Assembly: GCA_949361645.1 (NCBI GenBank)
Contig: OX442429.1
Span: 8,272,194-8,336,193, forward strand
Length of the DNA stretch: 64,000 bases
Direction: 5' to 3'
DNA from: Spongilla lacustris
Taxonomy: Eukaryota > Porifera > Demospongiae > Spongillida > Spongillidae
In this document: positions 30,191 through 41,344 of the stretch, piece after piece
Layout of the letters: each line of letters begins with the position of its first letter
How positions within the stretch are numbered: the first letter of the stretch is position 1
Translations under genes and position numbers: made by a program
The notes under the pieces: model-generated
What the model saw: the letters and a program-made list of their open reading frames with translations, nothing else
Database searches by the model: none
Told to the model about the DNA's origin: nothing

Positions 30191-32365
30191 CGCACAATAC
30201 ATGTTGGCCAACAATCCATGTGGGCCTCTAATGCATGTGGGCCTATTATACATGTGAGCCTACTTTACATATGGGCCCACAATACATGTGGGCCTGCTGT
30301 ACATGTGGGACTAGTATGCCCACAATATATGTGGGCTTACTACGCCCACAATATATCTAGGCCTACTATGCCCACAGTATATATGGGCCTACTACGCCCA
30401 CAATATATGTGGGACTATTACGCCCACAACATACGTGGGCCTACCATGTCCACAATATATGTGGGCCTACTATACATGTGGGCCCACAATACATGTGAGC
30501 CTACCATACATGTAGGCCCACAGTACATGTGGTCCCACCATACACATGGGCCTACTGTACATGTGTGACCGCAAAACATGTTAACTTACTATACATATGG
30601 GTCCACAGTACATGAGGTCCCACAGTACATGCAGGCCTTCTATACATGTGGGCCCAACATACATGCGCGCGTACTATCCATATGGGCCACTGTACATGTG
30701 GGCTCCCAGTACATCTGCTCCCACAATACATGTGGGCCTACAATACATATGGGCCTACTGTATATACATGTGGGCCTGCTGTACATATTTTGGGCATAGT
30801 AGGCCCACATAATTTGTAGTACATGTGGGCCCACAATATATGTGGGCCCACCATACATATTGGCCTACTATACATGTGTGCCCACAATACATGTTAACTT
30901 ACTTATAAACTTGGATCCACAGTACATGAGGTCCCACAATACATGCAGGCCTACTATACATGTAGGCCCACAATACATGCGCGCGTACTATCCATATGGG
31001 CGCACTGTACATGTGGGCCCACTATACATGTCGGACCACAATGCGTGTAACCTACTATACTGTGGGCCCCCAATACATTTGGGCCTATTGTACAGTAGGC
31101 CCACATGTACCGTAGGCCCAATCGTATAGTAGGCCCACATGAATTGGGGCCCTCATGTATTGTGGGCCTATAGTAGGCTAACATATTCTGTGGGCCCATA
31201 TGTATTATAGGCCCACAAGTACAATAGGCCCACATATGTTCTGGGCCCACAGGAATTGTGGGCCCATATGTATAGTAGCCTCACATGTATTGTGTACCCA
31301 CATGTATTGTGGGCCATATCATCTTTTGGCATGCATGTATAGTAGTCCCAAATGTACTGTGGGCCAACATGTATTGTGCGACCATTTGTATAGTAGGTCC
31401 ACATGTATTGTGGGCAAACATGTACAGAAGGCCCACATGTACCGTAGGCCCGCACGTATAGTAGGCCCACATGAATTGGGGCCCTCATGTACAGCAGACC
31501 CAGACATACAGTAGGCCTACATGTATTGTAGGCCCACATGTATTGTGGGCCCACATGAACCGTGGGCCCACATGTACTTTGGACACATATAAAGTAGGCC
31601 CCCCATGTACTGGTACTGTGGGCCCACATGTAAAGTAGGCCCACATGTTCAGTAGTCCAACATGTATTGTACGCTCACATGTATTGGGGGCCCATTTGTA
31701 TTGTAGGCCCAGATGTACAGTAGACCCAGTAAGCCCACATGTGTTGTGGGCCCACATGCGTTTCAGGCCATAATATATTCCACATGTATTGTGGCTAAGA
31801 TGTATTGCGGCAGTACATGTGGGCCCAAAGTACATGTGGGCCCAGAATACATGTGGGCCTACTATACATGTGGGCCTACAATACATGTGGGCCTACAATA
31901 CATGTGGGCCTAATGTACATGTGGGTTTACTATACATGTGGGCCTTCTGTAAATGTGGGCCCACAACACATGTGGGCCTACAATACATGTGGGCCTACTG
32001 TACATGTGGGCTTACTACAAATGCGGGCAGACAATGAATTTGGGCCTACTGAACTAATGGGCCCACGATACATGGGGGCCCTCAGTGGTGCCCGCAATAC
32101 ATGTATAGTAGGCACACATGTACAGTAACTATATATGTGAGCAAACTATACATGTGGGCCCACAGTACATGTGCTCCCACAATACATTTGGGCCTACAAT
32201 ACATATCTTGTTGGCGTCGTAGGCCCACAAAATTTGTGGGCCCACAATACACGGGCCTACTATAGGCCTACATGTGGGCCCACAGTACATGTGGGCCAGG
32301 GGGGCCCACAATATATGTGGGCATACTATACATGTGGGCCCCTAATACATGTCGGCTTATGCAAA

Positions 32366-32756
32366 AAAAGACACTGAAGTCAACCTATTACCTTGGGCAC
32401 TATCTTCTGATGTAAGGTTTGCGAATTTATACGTACGGCTGTTAGAATGGCCTGTCCTGAACCTTACGAATGGTAGTTATGCCAGCTCATAGAGGGAGAT
32501 CGAAACCTTGTAGCAGGAAAAATAAGCTGCAGTCAAGAATGTTGATGCATCAGCAAAGTCACTGAACAACTGTTAGGCCTGCTAGATCTTCTTTAGCGAC
32601 TTATACTGCTAACCAGAGATAATATATCTTATAGCTTGAGTAGGAGGTGTCTCTGAACTGCTGCTCGATAGAGATGCTGGTGCTAGAAAAACTGTACATA
32701 CAAGTGCCTACATCCTTTAATCTACAAGGGCCGAGAGTTACCTAACGTTCTCGTTG
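32366..32756. other. Non-coding interval
   Basis: No gene or repeat is recognised. Confidence 0.4.
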
Positions 32757-32880
32757 GGTATACCTAACGCACAGTATTAGGTTTACCTAATGCACAGTAT
32801 TAGGTTTACCTAATGCACAGTATTAGGTTTACCTAACGCACAGTATTAGGTTTACCTAATGCACAGTATTAGGTTAACTA
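32757..32880 (+). repeat. 23-bp tandem repeat with internal palindrome, 5 copies
   Basis: The unit is ACCTAATGCACAGTATTAGGTTT. TAGGTTTACCTA and ACCTAA...TTAGGT make each unit and each junction self-complementary, so the array can form alternative hairpins. Confidence 0.93.
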
Positions 32881-33035
32881 TCTCTTGCAGTTGGTTTTAG
32901 CCTAAGAGGCACAACTATAAATTAGCTACAGCCCCAACCCAGCGAGCGCCGTGGTTATTTTTGACTGATTGCCACAACAGGGGGCCAGGCAGGAGTATCC
33001 CATGGGGGAATAGGGTGGCACCCTACCCCAAGGCT
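32881..33035. other. Linker before DIRS-like 3' repeats
   Basis: No gene; GC-balanced sequence next to the 23-bp array. Confidence 0.35.
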
Positions 33036-33228
33036 ATACAGGTCCAGTGTGACGCTTGTCACAAGCTGGAACCTGTGTCCCAGAACTGGACGCTTGTCCA
33101 GACTGGGCTAGCCATATGCAAGGGGATCCCGGGCTAAACAGGTCCAGCATGATGCAGGCCATGAGCTGGAACCTGTATCCCAGATCTGGACGCTGGTCCA
33201 GATTGGGCTAGCCAGATTTAAGGGAAAG
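33036..33228 (+). repeat. Two ~92-bp tandem units with nested hairpins
   Basis: Units near 33,036-33,126 and 33,134-33,228 share ACAGGTCCAG, AGCTGGAACCTGT, CCCAGA, CTGGACGC and GTCCAGA(C/T)TGGGCTAGCCA. Each unit contains AGGTCCAG...CTGGAACCT and CCAGA(A/T)CTGGACG...GTCCAGA(C/T)TGG inverted pairs. It lies at the 3' end of the DIRS-like element and could be its terminal structure. That assignment is inference. Confidence 0.75.
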
Positions 33229-33369
33229 CCCGTAGGGCTCCGCCCAAGTGTTAGTACCCCCAAAGTGGCATGACAGACAAAATGTTCTACGTGTAAGGTG
33301 GTTAAATTCTGGGCAACTTGCATGGCAAATTACAAAACAATTGTGTGTGAAATGCAATAAAGTGTTTGT

Positions 33370-34320
33370 TCAAGGTGCAGCTGCCATCTGAGCTGCCGCA
33401 GCTGTGTGAGCTGGAGTGTGGCGGATGTAGCCTTGAAATGCCGAGCTGCGCCATTGACCAAGTTGCATTATTTCGGTGGAAGAAAGGCCAGCTTTTGCAG
33501 CTGCAGTAGCGGCTCCTATCCGGAAACTGTGAGTATTGAAATGAGACGGGCTGAACCCAGACTTTCTGAGAATGCGATGAAGGGTGTTGCGGAAAAATGT
33601 AGCTGTGAGGGGGCCTCTTGATTTCATGTGAAAGAGTGGTCTAGACCCTGATGCTTTGCAGTGGCCCAAATATGACAGCATTGCTTGAACTGGGCAACAG
33701 ACACCTCCAGTGCGCCCTATGGTGATTGTACTTCCTTTCCCCCAACTGGTCTGTTTTGGAAAATTGGAGGAATACCTTCATCTGGTCTTTTGACAATGAA
33801 ATATCCCTTCTGGCCAGGAACTGGGTAGGAGGATGTTGAGTGGAAGTAGTAAACTCCCCAACTCTCAGAAACCCAAAGAAGGCAAGGGTCATGGCAGCAC
33901 GTAGCATTAGTTGATCATGTGTGCCCAGAGTGTGGTCATGCCTCAGCCCCTCCATCAGCTTTTCCAGGACCTGCATCGTAATAGGTCTACGACATCTTGG
34001 CTGGATTCGGGACTGTTGCCGCTCAATGCCTCGTAACACCAACTGCAAGGTGGGGTTGTCAGTAACAGGGCTACGGAAGCCGTTAAGATGGTGCTGGTGG
34101 GTGATGGAAGACACATACACCCGGATAGTCTTCCAGCTGAGGGAGTTGCTAAGGTGTGTAGCAAACAAAGCCACCATATGCTGACTGGCTGGCATATGTG
34201 ATGCACCTTGCTGTCTACAGAAAGACCGAAACCGTCTAAAACCCACTCGATAGGTGAATGAGGTAGAGGGGGCCAGGGCCTTGCGTGCCAGCCGCTTCAG
34301 GATGTGTTCTAGAGGTCTGC
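33370..34320 (-). pseudogene. DIRS-like tyrosine recombinase, frameshifted
   Basis: The frame 34,320-33,641 carries the N-terminal core domain (TYRVGFRRFRSFCRQQ) and the first catalytic Arg in FFGFLRVGEF. A one-base change in a G-run near 33,735 moves the rest to frame 33,681-33,370, with HSFRIGAATAAAKAG (His, Arg) and LGQWRSSAFQGYIR (Trp, Tyr). Its 5' end overlaps the RNase H frame at 34,309, as usual in DIRS elements. Confidence 0.82.
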
Positions 34321-35124
34321 CAACTCTGGTGGGGTAGGGGTGGGGTGCAGGTCTGCCTGTGGGGCAAGGGAGAAAAACCGTGATATAAGGTTGCGGGACA
34401 GCGCATCAGCCAAAGGGTTATGCTGGCCAGGTATATGCACAAGCTGCACAGAGAAATTGTGGTTGGCTGCGGTGAAAAAGAGTTCCCTCAGCAGCTTCAT
34501 AATTGCCACATCCTTTGATGACTGGCCAGACCAGGCGTACACAATGGCTTGGTTGTCACAGTGGAACCTAACACGGCGCTTTGCTAGACGAGGACCCCAC
34601 ACCTTAGCTGCTGCCACTATCGCAAAGAGTTCCTGCCACTGAATAGACCGTGCACCCAGTTGCTGGTGAGGGAGCCAAGAGCCCCTAAACCAGGACCCAT
34701 TGAAATAAGCCCCAAAACCTGAGGTGCCAGAGGCATCGGTAAACAGGTTCAGGGTGTTGGCACAGGTCCAGTCAGGGTCAAGGAATATTGCCACGCCATT
34801 CCACTCAGGGAGGAAGCGCTCCCACCAGGCAAGGTCCTCCCGTGCGTCCGCTGTAATCCTGATGTGGTGTTGGAGCTTCTTGGCCGTGGTTGAGTGGTCA
34901 ATCAGACGTCTCAAAAATAGGCGACCAGCAGGAACAACTTTTGCTGCAAAAGAAAGCTTGCCAATTAACGACAGCAAGTCCCGCTTGGTGGCCTTATGAC
35001 GTCCGCGCCAGCCTTGAATGCTGTGTAAGATGTCCTCTTGTTTGTCAAGCGGCAGAGACAACTGCTGGGTGGTGGAGTCCAGGGTGATGCCTAGGAAGGT
35101 GAGCTGAGTGGCAGGACCCTCCAG
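34309..35124 (-). pseudogene. DIRS-like RNase H and RT connection
   Basis: It follows the RT after an in-frame TAG near 35,127. RNase H residues appear in NLFTDASGTSGFGAYF (Asp), IQWQELFAIV (Glu) and HCDNQAIVYAWS (Asp), and the HIPGQHNPLADALSR block closes the domain. Confidence 0.82.
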
Positions 35125-35886
35125 CTAGTCAAAGGCCACTGGGATGCCTAAGTTGCCACATGCTGAGAGGGTTGATTGTACAGAGGTAGCACACTGTTGT
35201 TGACCTGCTGGGCCAACCAGAAGAAAATCGTCCAAGTAGTGGATGGCCTCGACGCTGTGTTGGGAGGACAGAATCCAATGTAAGGCCTCAGCAAAGTGAT
35301 TAAACAAGTAAGGAGCTGATCGCAGGCCAAACAGTAGACATGTGTCGACATAGTACCTCCCTTGCCAGTACATACCCAAGAGATCCCAATCTTTGGCCCG
35401 GACTGGAACCATGCGAAAGGCTGACTTTAGGTCGACTTTAGCCATGAGGCAACCAACACCATGCTTGAGGAGCAGCCGGACAGCATCATCAACGGTAGAG
35501 TAATGGAGTGAAAACTCCTCCTTTGAGATCCCGTCGTTGACACTGATGCCATATGGAGCAGAAAGGTGAAGGATGACACGCCACATGCCATTCTTCTTGG
35601 GTGTGGCCCCCAAGCCTGAAGTCCGAAGATTGACAAAAGGCTTCTCCGTGAAGGGGCCAAGGACACCTCCAGCTGCAATTTCCTTGGACAGCTCAGAGTT
35701 GATAATATCAGGGTGCTGGTATGCAGATATGAGGTTATGTGATTTAAGTGGGTTCGGGGGCCATTAAAACCTATTGAAATGCCATGCTTGATACTATGTA
35801 GCAGCCAGGAAACCCAGGCCTTGTCAGGGTGATTGGACAAACTCCGCTCAAATTCTGAGCATCGTAAAGGGGTGTAGGGGTGAAGC
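35125..35886 (-). pseudogene. DIRS-like reverse transcriptase, frameshifted
   Basis: The amino-terminal part (LRCSEFERSLSNHPDKAWVS, GISIGFNGP) lies in one frame. After a shift at a C-run near 35,757 the next frame holds NLISAYQHPDIINSELSKEI, then WRVILHLSAPYGISVNDG, LMAKVDLKSAFRMVPV (catalytic Asp), LLFGLRSAPYLFNHF and HYLDDFLLVG (catalytic Asp-Asp). A TAG near 35,127 ends the frame. Confidence 0.85.
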
Positions 35887-37477
35887 TTACCCTGGAGCCG
35901 CAGGAGCTCTAGGGCAGGACTTGCCAGGGTGGTCACCGAGGCAACCCGTGACCCAGCACTTGTGGGCGAAGGAACACTCAGCACGAGTGCAGGAGGCGTA
36001 ATTGAATTTCCTGCAGATTTCCTGCCCTGACTGTGTGTGGGTGACACGGCCTTGGGTAGCCTTGGTTGCTCCATTGGTGGCAGAGGATTGCAGGGTGTTG
36101 GCACTAGGCTGCTTGGGGGTCCGAAAGGGGTGCCGGGTTGCACACCACAGAAGAATATCGTCCTTCACCTGATCCCAGGGGGTGAGGTGGGATTTGTCCC
36201 GTGCCACTGCCTGACGGAATAGGGAGTCATATTTTATGCAAACCCCTACTGGGTACGATGAAAACAACTGGCACATGATCGGTTGATACTTGGCCAGCTG
36301 CAGAGCAGATGAAGGAGATACCTGCAGGCGCACGGCGAGGAAAATATTCCAGGCCTCCAACCACGTCGCGAGGTCAACCACGCGCCTTTTCGCCGAGCGT
36401 GAGTCCCGCGTGCGTTTCGCTGCCTGTCCCACCGCGAGTGTCTCGTCTAGCATGGGCAATAACAGCTTATCAAATGCAACAAATTTACCTCGCCGGATTC
36501 GCTTTAGGAGGTATTTTGCTGGGGTTGCTGAACAGGAGATGAACGGGGGGTCCGAGAAAGCCTCGAGACTACTCGACCTCCGACACTCGAGCTGCTAGAG
36601 GAGTCCGATGAGGACGAGCTGCTGCTACTTCCGCTTCGAGAGCTGCTGTCCGTGTGGTGAGCCCGGCGCAGCTTTGCACCTCGCCGGCGACGATGGCCGT
36701 CATCGGCATCCCGGGGCCTGGAGCAGGGGAAAAAAGGTGGGGCTTTACCATGTGCGGGAGCGGAAAGGAGGGGAGGGGTAACCACACAGTCCTGTTGCCC
36801 AGCTGACGGTCGTCGGTTGTGTGGGCGAACCTTATCCCTTGCTGGCGTTGGACTGCGGGAACGCGAGGCTGCCCTGCGTCGACTGTGCGGCGGGTGCTTC
36901 TCCGTAGCTCTGCCTCGCGTATGCACGCGGGGGGTGACTGGAGCTGGGTCGGAGGCCCGGCATCGGCGGGGTCTGCGTTGCCTGCGTGGCTGGAGGAGGA
37001 TCTCATCCGGAGAGGCAGAGCAAGGCGGATCGCTACGCCTCTGGGAGCGTCCACGACCGGTACCACCGGGTCCTTCGGGGCGTCCGGAATCACGAGGCCC
37101 CCCAGAACGATCGCGATCACTGGACAACGCAGATGAGGAGCGACCACCGCACTCCTCGGAGTACGCGGCCGACCGCCAGACCTCACCAAGCGTCCAAGAC
37201 CGCTAGGTCCCTGGGAGCGCCCGCGACCCCCACGCCCACGAGAGCACCCGCGGCCGCCGGGCCGGTCGGTGAGCGCTCGATCGCTTGACTCCTGGTCGTC
37301 GCTTGAGCCCGAGGACGAATCATCCAATTGTTGATGCTCGAGATCGTGCGAACCTTCGTGCTCAAGGAGCCTTTTCACCAGTGTCGCCTTGTTCCCCGTG
37401 GTAGAGAGTTTGGCTTTTTTGAGGCGAAGTCGCAGCACCTCGCAGGTCAGCTGCGATAAACTATGCTGGGTAGCCAT
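35887..37477 (-). pseudogene. DIRS-like Gag with SAP domain, RS-rich region and CCCH motif
   Basis: ATG 37,477 starts MATQHSLSQL, followed by a SAP-like helix-extended loop-helix (SQLTCEVLRLRLKKAKLSTT, NKATLVKRLLEH), a DNA-binding module unusual for a Gag. The frame then appears to shift near 37,100 into an Arg/Ser-rich stretch (RSRSPTPARD, long Ser run) and again near 36,520 into RIRRGKFVAFDKLLLPML and the conserved Gag core (QLAKYQPIMCQLFSSYPVGV). A zinc motif CRKFNYASCTRAECSFAHKC lies near 36,000. The two shifts are inferred from coding character. Confidence 0.7.
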
Positions 37478-37905
37478 AGTAAAGCACTCTCCTTCCCAAT
37501 GACAAATGTGTGCAATATGGCACTAGGAAGGAGGGCTTAAATAGTAGCTGCCCAGAATCTAACCAATCCGTTTGAAGGCCTCCCTGAACAAAGGCTTTTA
37601 GAGCTAGAAAACCAGTTGCCTAGATAGAGCACCGATAAAAAACCAGTTTACCCTGATACAGTTTATCAGATCAAAACATGACATCGTAAATTTTAAAGGC
37701 GTACTTTAGCTGGAATGAAGAAATCATCCTTGTTTAATGACAGAGGCCCTTAATCAAGGACGATTGGAGATTAAACATTAAATAAATATCACAGTGACTG
37801 ACTGTACATGTAGTACACATCAATCATTGCTACTAAACTTTCCAAACAAAGTAAGCTAATGTTCTGAACTGAAAATAAAATCGTTACACATCATTGTGAC
37901 ATGTT
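37478..37905. other. 5' flank of DIRS-like element
   Basis: This could hold the element's 5' terminal repeat, but no inverted partner was found at the other end. GGCTTAAATAG near 37,533 is a weak TATA-like site for the Gag transcript. Confidence 0.35.
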
Positions 37906-37907
37906 AC

Positions 37908-38088
37908 TGGAGGGGGAGGGATAACACAAGGTCCAGGAGGAGGGGAGGGATAACACAAGGTCCAGGAGGAGGGGGGAGGAATAAGACAAGGTCCAGGAGG
38001 AGGGGGGGGGGGGGGAGGAGGAGGAATAAGACAAGGTCCCAGAGGAGGGGGGAGGGATAACACAAGGCCCAGGAGGGATAACACAGCA
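37908..38088 (+). repeat. G-rich minisatellite, ~36-bp unit, 5 copies
   Basis: Units read GGAGGGGGGAGGGATAACACAAGGTCCA with variation in G-run length (one G12 run near 38,004) and AACAC/AAGAC. The long G-runs could form quadruplexes. Confidence 0.92.
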
Positions 38089-39484
38089 AAATTGCTATGT
38101 GGCCATGAAATCTTCCCCTGCATGATGTATATGATCAAAGTTCCGAACAACACTCTTTATCAGTATACTCAACTGAATATATACTCCCTTTAAAGCCTCT
38201 CTGCCCACCCCCAATAAAATAAATAAATTATGTCTTCAGTGCTAAATAAAGCACCAAACGCTCGTTTAGGGAAGTTGTACGATTTATAAAATCACATGTA
38301 CAAATGTAAAAATTAGAAACCAAAAAATAGCAGCGGGTTGCAATTGCATGTAGAGCAAGGGAACCTTAACAGGAACAATCGACTTCCCTTGACTGATGTC
38401 GACAGGCTATCCATGCTAGAGAGATAATTTAAACACTGTTGGATAGGAAAATTTAATGGAGATTACAACTGTACTATCCGTAGGAAATGTTTCATGAATC
38501 CTGGTACTGAAGACTTACGTTTCGGCAAACATACCTCAATGTATGGGAAAGGTACCGAATTAGGAACAACCACATCAAAGGGTTGTTACATAAGCACAGG
38601 GTTTGCCACCCGCTTAAAAACGATGGTGCACGATGATCTATGCAAATAGCTGCACGGTAATTATGGCCGATGAGCGTAAATGTTATTCCCATGGCATGGC
38701 TATTAGTCGAAAAGGGCTCATTCCGCGAGATTACATCTTCAAGCGATCAACTTAGTATCGGTTACCAGCGAAGTAGCGATAAACTACAGGCAGGTGGGAG
38801 CCAAATTAAGAACTGTGTCCATATCATATGCTAGGCATCATGTAGCACCACGCATTAGCATTGTTGTAAATGTATAAATTTTTAGTATAATATTAATTAT
38901 CAACTAATATATATGTATTGCGGACTTTCTACAGTAGGGTCTTCAGTAAATTCATTGTAAACACGTGACTGTTGATTAAAAATTGTAATGTTCCTTGCGT
39001 TCGAAATTCGATATCGTGATACATTATGATACATGTATCGATTCACAATTTTATATCGTTTTCAGTCGTTTCTCGAGGTGGACCTCGGGCAAAAAGTGGT
39101 CAGGCTATAGCCCGTATGCATGACCGGCTGCTACGGCCCTAAATGTAGACCTACGATGAGTTATCCGCGTCAAACGCCACGGGTTCTTTTCAGAAATCAG
39201 AGCCAATGCAACTTAGCATCCCAAATGGACCATTCTGGAACAAGAGTCACGAGCCTAATTCGAAAGCGCGTGATTTGAGTCATATACGGCCTACCATCAT
39301 AACCAATCGCGAAAATTGACAAGCCTATATTTAGAGGAAGTGGGCCCATGCACACCTCCTCCTGGAAAAAACCCTTTATAAAAGGGAAAAACCGAGTTCA
39401 GAGCTGCTCAAACAATTCATTTATGCCTTCGTGGAAGAGTTTGCCGTTAATTTCTTCAGTTGCACACCGTCGTGTACCAGACGG
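38089..39484. other. Non-coding interval
   Basis: Mostly AT-rich, with (ATA)-type low complexity near 38,880-38,920 and TATCG-rich strings near 39,010-39,060. The part 39,310-39,420 resembles the spacer of the Ngaro-like element (TATATTTAGA, GGAAAAAACC...), a possible relic. No gene is seen. Confidence 0.4.
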
Positions 39485-39805
39485 CCATAGGCGGATCCAG
39501 GGGGGGGGGGGGGTGCCTAGGGTGCCCGTGCACCACCCTCCAAGGTCCAGTATTAATTAAGTAATTAATTAATTCATTAACCACCTACTTTATTAAACTT
39601 CATTTCTATGTTTTCGGTGGCGCGTGTTATGAAACGTCAAAGCAGCATTCTAGAATCTAAATTGTCTGTTTGTGAATCCAACTTATATTACTCAAAAGAG
39701 GCTGTATACATGTATGAGCAGTTAATGCGCTTGTAATTTACCGTGCCCCTCCCTTCATTAATATTCATGTCACCACCCAGCCAAAAATCCTGGATCCGCC
39801 TATGA
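39485..39805. mobile_element. hAT-like MITE, 321 bp
   Basis: Perfect 16-bp terminal inverted repeats CATAGGCGGATCCAGG (39,485-39,500) and CCTGGATCCGCCTATG (39,790-39,805), with CA...TG ends as in hAT elements. Flanks CAGACGGC and AGACCTGC are at best a degraded 8-bp duplication. No coding capacity. Confidence 0.85.
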
Positions 39806-40075
39806 GACCTGCCAACTTGGCAATAACGCCCGTCGTGAGATTCACCTCGTACCCGGACCACACTTCGGAAAAAAGTAGTGTTCTACTAACTTACATCAAT
39901 TTTAACTGCGCGCGTCGGGTTCTGTTTTACTGTAGCTACCGTGGTCTTCTTACTGCCTTCTTCTAACAGTTTTGGTTGTAGAGTTATATTTATATGAGCT
40001 CTTTTTATCAAGGTCAAAAAAGCGTGAGTCTCACGACCAAATCGTGAGAGTTGGTAGGTCTATACATACACGTAG
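39806..40075. other. Non-coding interval
   Basis: No feature recognised. Confidence 0.35.
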
Positions 40076-40077
40076 TA

Positions 40078-40378
40078 GAGGCGGCCCCAGCATCTACCGA
40101 GGGGAGGGGCCAAACACACGAGGGGCGCCAAAAATGGGCGTGGCTTACTACGCGCGTATAACCGTTTGACTCTGGATTGTTGCTAATAACAGAGATAATG
40201 CCGCTTGCGCGAGCGCTAGTAAATTATGCCCCGCATGTTGTAGTCTCTTTGGATTGTAGTAATTGACGATAGTTTTAGGGATTGGGGGTGGGGGGGAATG
40301 GGGCGCCATAGCCCAAGGAGGGGGGGGGGGGGGGGGGGGCCCAGGCCCCCTGGCCCCCTCCCGCCGGCCGCCTATGCC
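40078..40378. mobile_element. Possible hAT-like MITE with poly-G core
   Basis: AGAGGCGGCCCCAG at 40,078 and GGCCGGCCGCCTAT near 40,365 form an imperfect inverted pair around a long G-run (40,319-40,339). The target duplication is unclear. Confidence 0.5.
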
Positions 40379-40689
40379 GTACGTACACCTAGGCCTGATT
40401 TCTCATAAAGGGGGGAAAAAAGTGGGGTTAGCTCTGCCAGTGCATGTGGCTGTGCACAATACGCCTAGAGTGATTCTAACCGTAGATATTAGAGTAGAAC
40501 CTTATATCCAAGCCCAGATGCGCACGCCCACCAGCTGAAGACTCATTGTACAGAACATGTGCTCCCCATCACCTGATATCTACCTACAGTTGCACATTCA
40601 CATACACCCTGGTTTATAACCATCTTTATCGATCTACATGCTTACATGTTACTGTACACGCGTGCACAACACATGCATGTACAGTAGGT

Positions 40690-40760
40690 TACGCCTCCAT
40701 ATTCTGCTGGGAGCATATTTTCTGTCTAATTCGTTCCTCAAACGACAGAAAAATGTATTA
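40690..40760 (+). mobile_element. Relic related to repeat X of the Ngaro-like element
   Basis: GGGAGCATATTTTCTGTCTAATTCGTTCCTCAAACGACAGAAAAATGTAT parallels the 3' part of X (GGAGCTTATTTCCTGTCTAATTCAATCCTTTCAACCGACAGGAAATATAT) with the same inverted arms. It is a diverged end or solo repeat of a related element. Confidence 0.6.
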
Positions 40761-41344
40761 GCCTTTATATAAACGCTTACGTCATGGTGGGTCTACTCTG
40801 TGGCATTATAATTTTAATTTACACGCGGAACGAATGTCACGTGTGTCAGGCGACCTTTCCAGAAACCAAAATTAGAGGAAGTCCTTCGCCGCGATCAATA
40901 AAATGCCACTGGTACAAGTGCGGGCCAATATAAATATCTCCGCCGAAACGCGTCTGGTTGCAGTTTTGCTCGTTGTTGGGCGTCGCCGTGAGATACGCGG
41001 AACTGTCTATTGCAGTGAGTTGCGTGTTCGTGTTCTGTCGTCGGCTCCGTGCGTGTTTTGGGTTTTGCCTTCCCTGTACTTCCCCTCCCGTGGCTTCCCC
41101 TGCGTGCCGTTCTTCCTGTGTGCGTCCGTTGCAGCGGCTTGTTAAAATACGCAAACTTTATTTAATGCCCACCGTTATCTTTTGTGTTGATTAAAAAGCT
41201 TCCCCCTCCTACGTAGTCTCCCATTGCAAGGCCGTAGTAACTAAGGGAGGGGAGGGGGCTCAAGCACCCCCAAAATTTTGAGCCAGCATATAATTTATAA
41301 AAGGATGCTATAATATATTACGCGGTAGCGGTACATAGTACATG
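40761..41344. other. Non-coding interval before the satellite
   Basis: It includes a TATAAATA string near 40,930 and a pyrimidine-rich tract near 41,060-41,120. No gene can be supported. Confidence 0.35.

Larger units (their letters stand above)
26900..32365. repeat. Orientation-switching array of ~17-bp palindromic unit
   Basis: About 5.4 kb is composed of a unit near TGTGGGCCCACATGTAT (17 bp), made from the palindromes GGGCCC and ACATGT plus a short asymmetric linker (TATTGT, TACTGT, TAGTAG). The linker lets orientation be read. It runs forward at about 26,920-28,415, then alternates in short blocks to about 29,270, runs forward to ~29,930, reverse to ~31,085, forward to ~31,800 and reverse to ~32,360. 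Seventeen is not a multiple of three and the unit has no stop, so long open frames in all frames give meaningless MWAYNTCGPT-type peptides. None is a gene. Confidence 0.95.
33370..37477 (-). mobile_element. DIRS-like tyrosine-recombinase retrotransposon, degenerate
   Basis: On the minus strand the order is SAP-domain/RS-rich Gag, RT, RNase H, then tyrosine recombinase in an overlapping frame, the standard DIRS order. Several frame changes (near 37,100, 36,520, 35,757 and 33,735) and a stop codon near 35,127 show the copy is dead. Terminal inverted repeats were not recognised, so the outer limits are those of the coding part. Confidence 0.85.

Noticed and set aside
26900..32365. CRISPR-like array or long repetitive protein genes (MWAYNTCGPT-type frames)
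   Set aside because: Units are contiguous with no unique spacers, and orientation flips. The open frames arise because a 17-bp stop-free unit is open in every frame.
32757..32880. Telomere-like repeat (contains TTAGGT)
   Set aside because: The unit is 23 bp with a palindrome and not a TTAGGG-type array.
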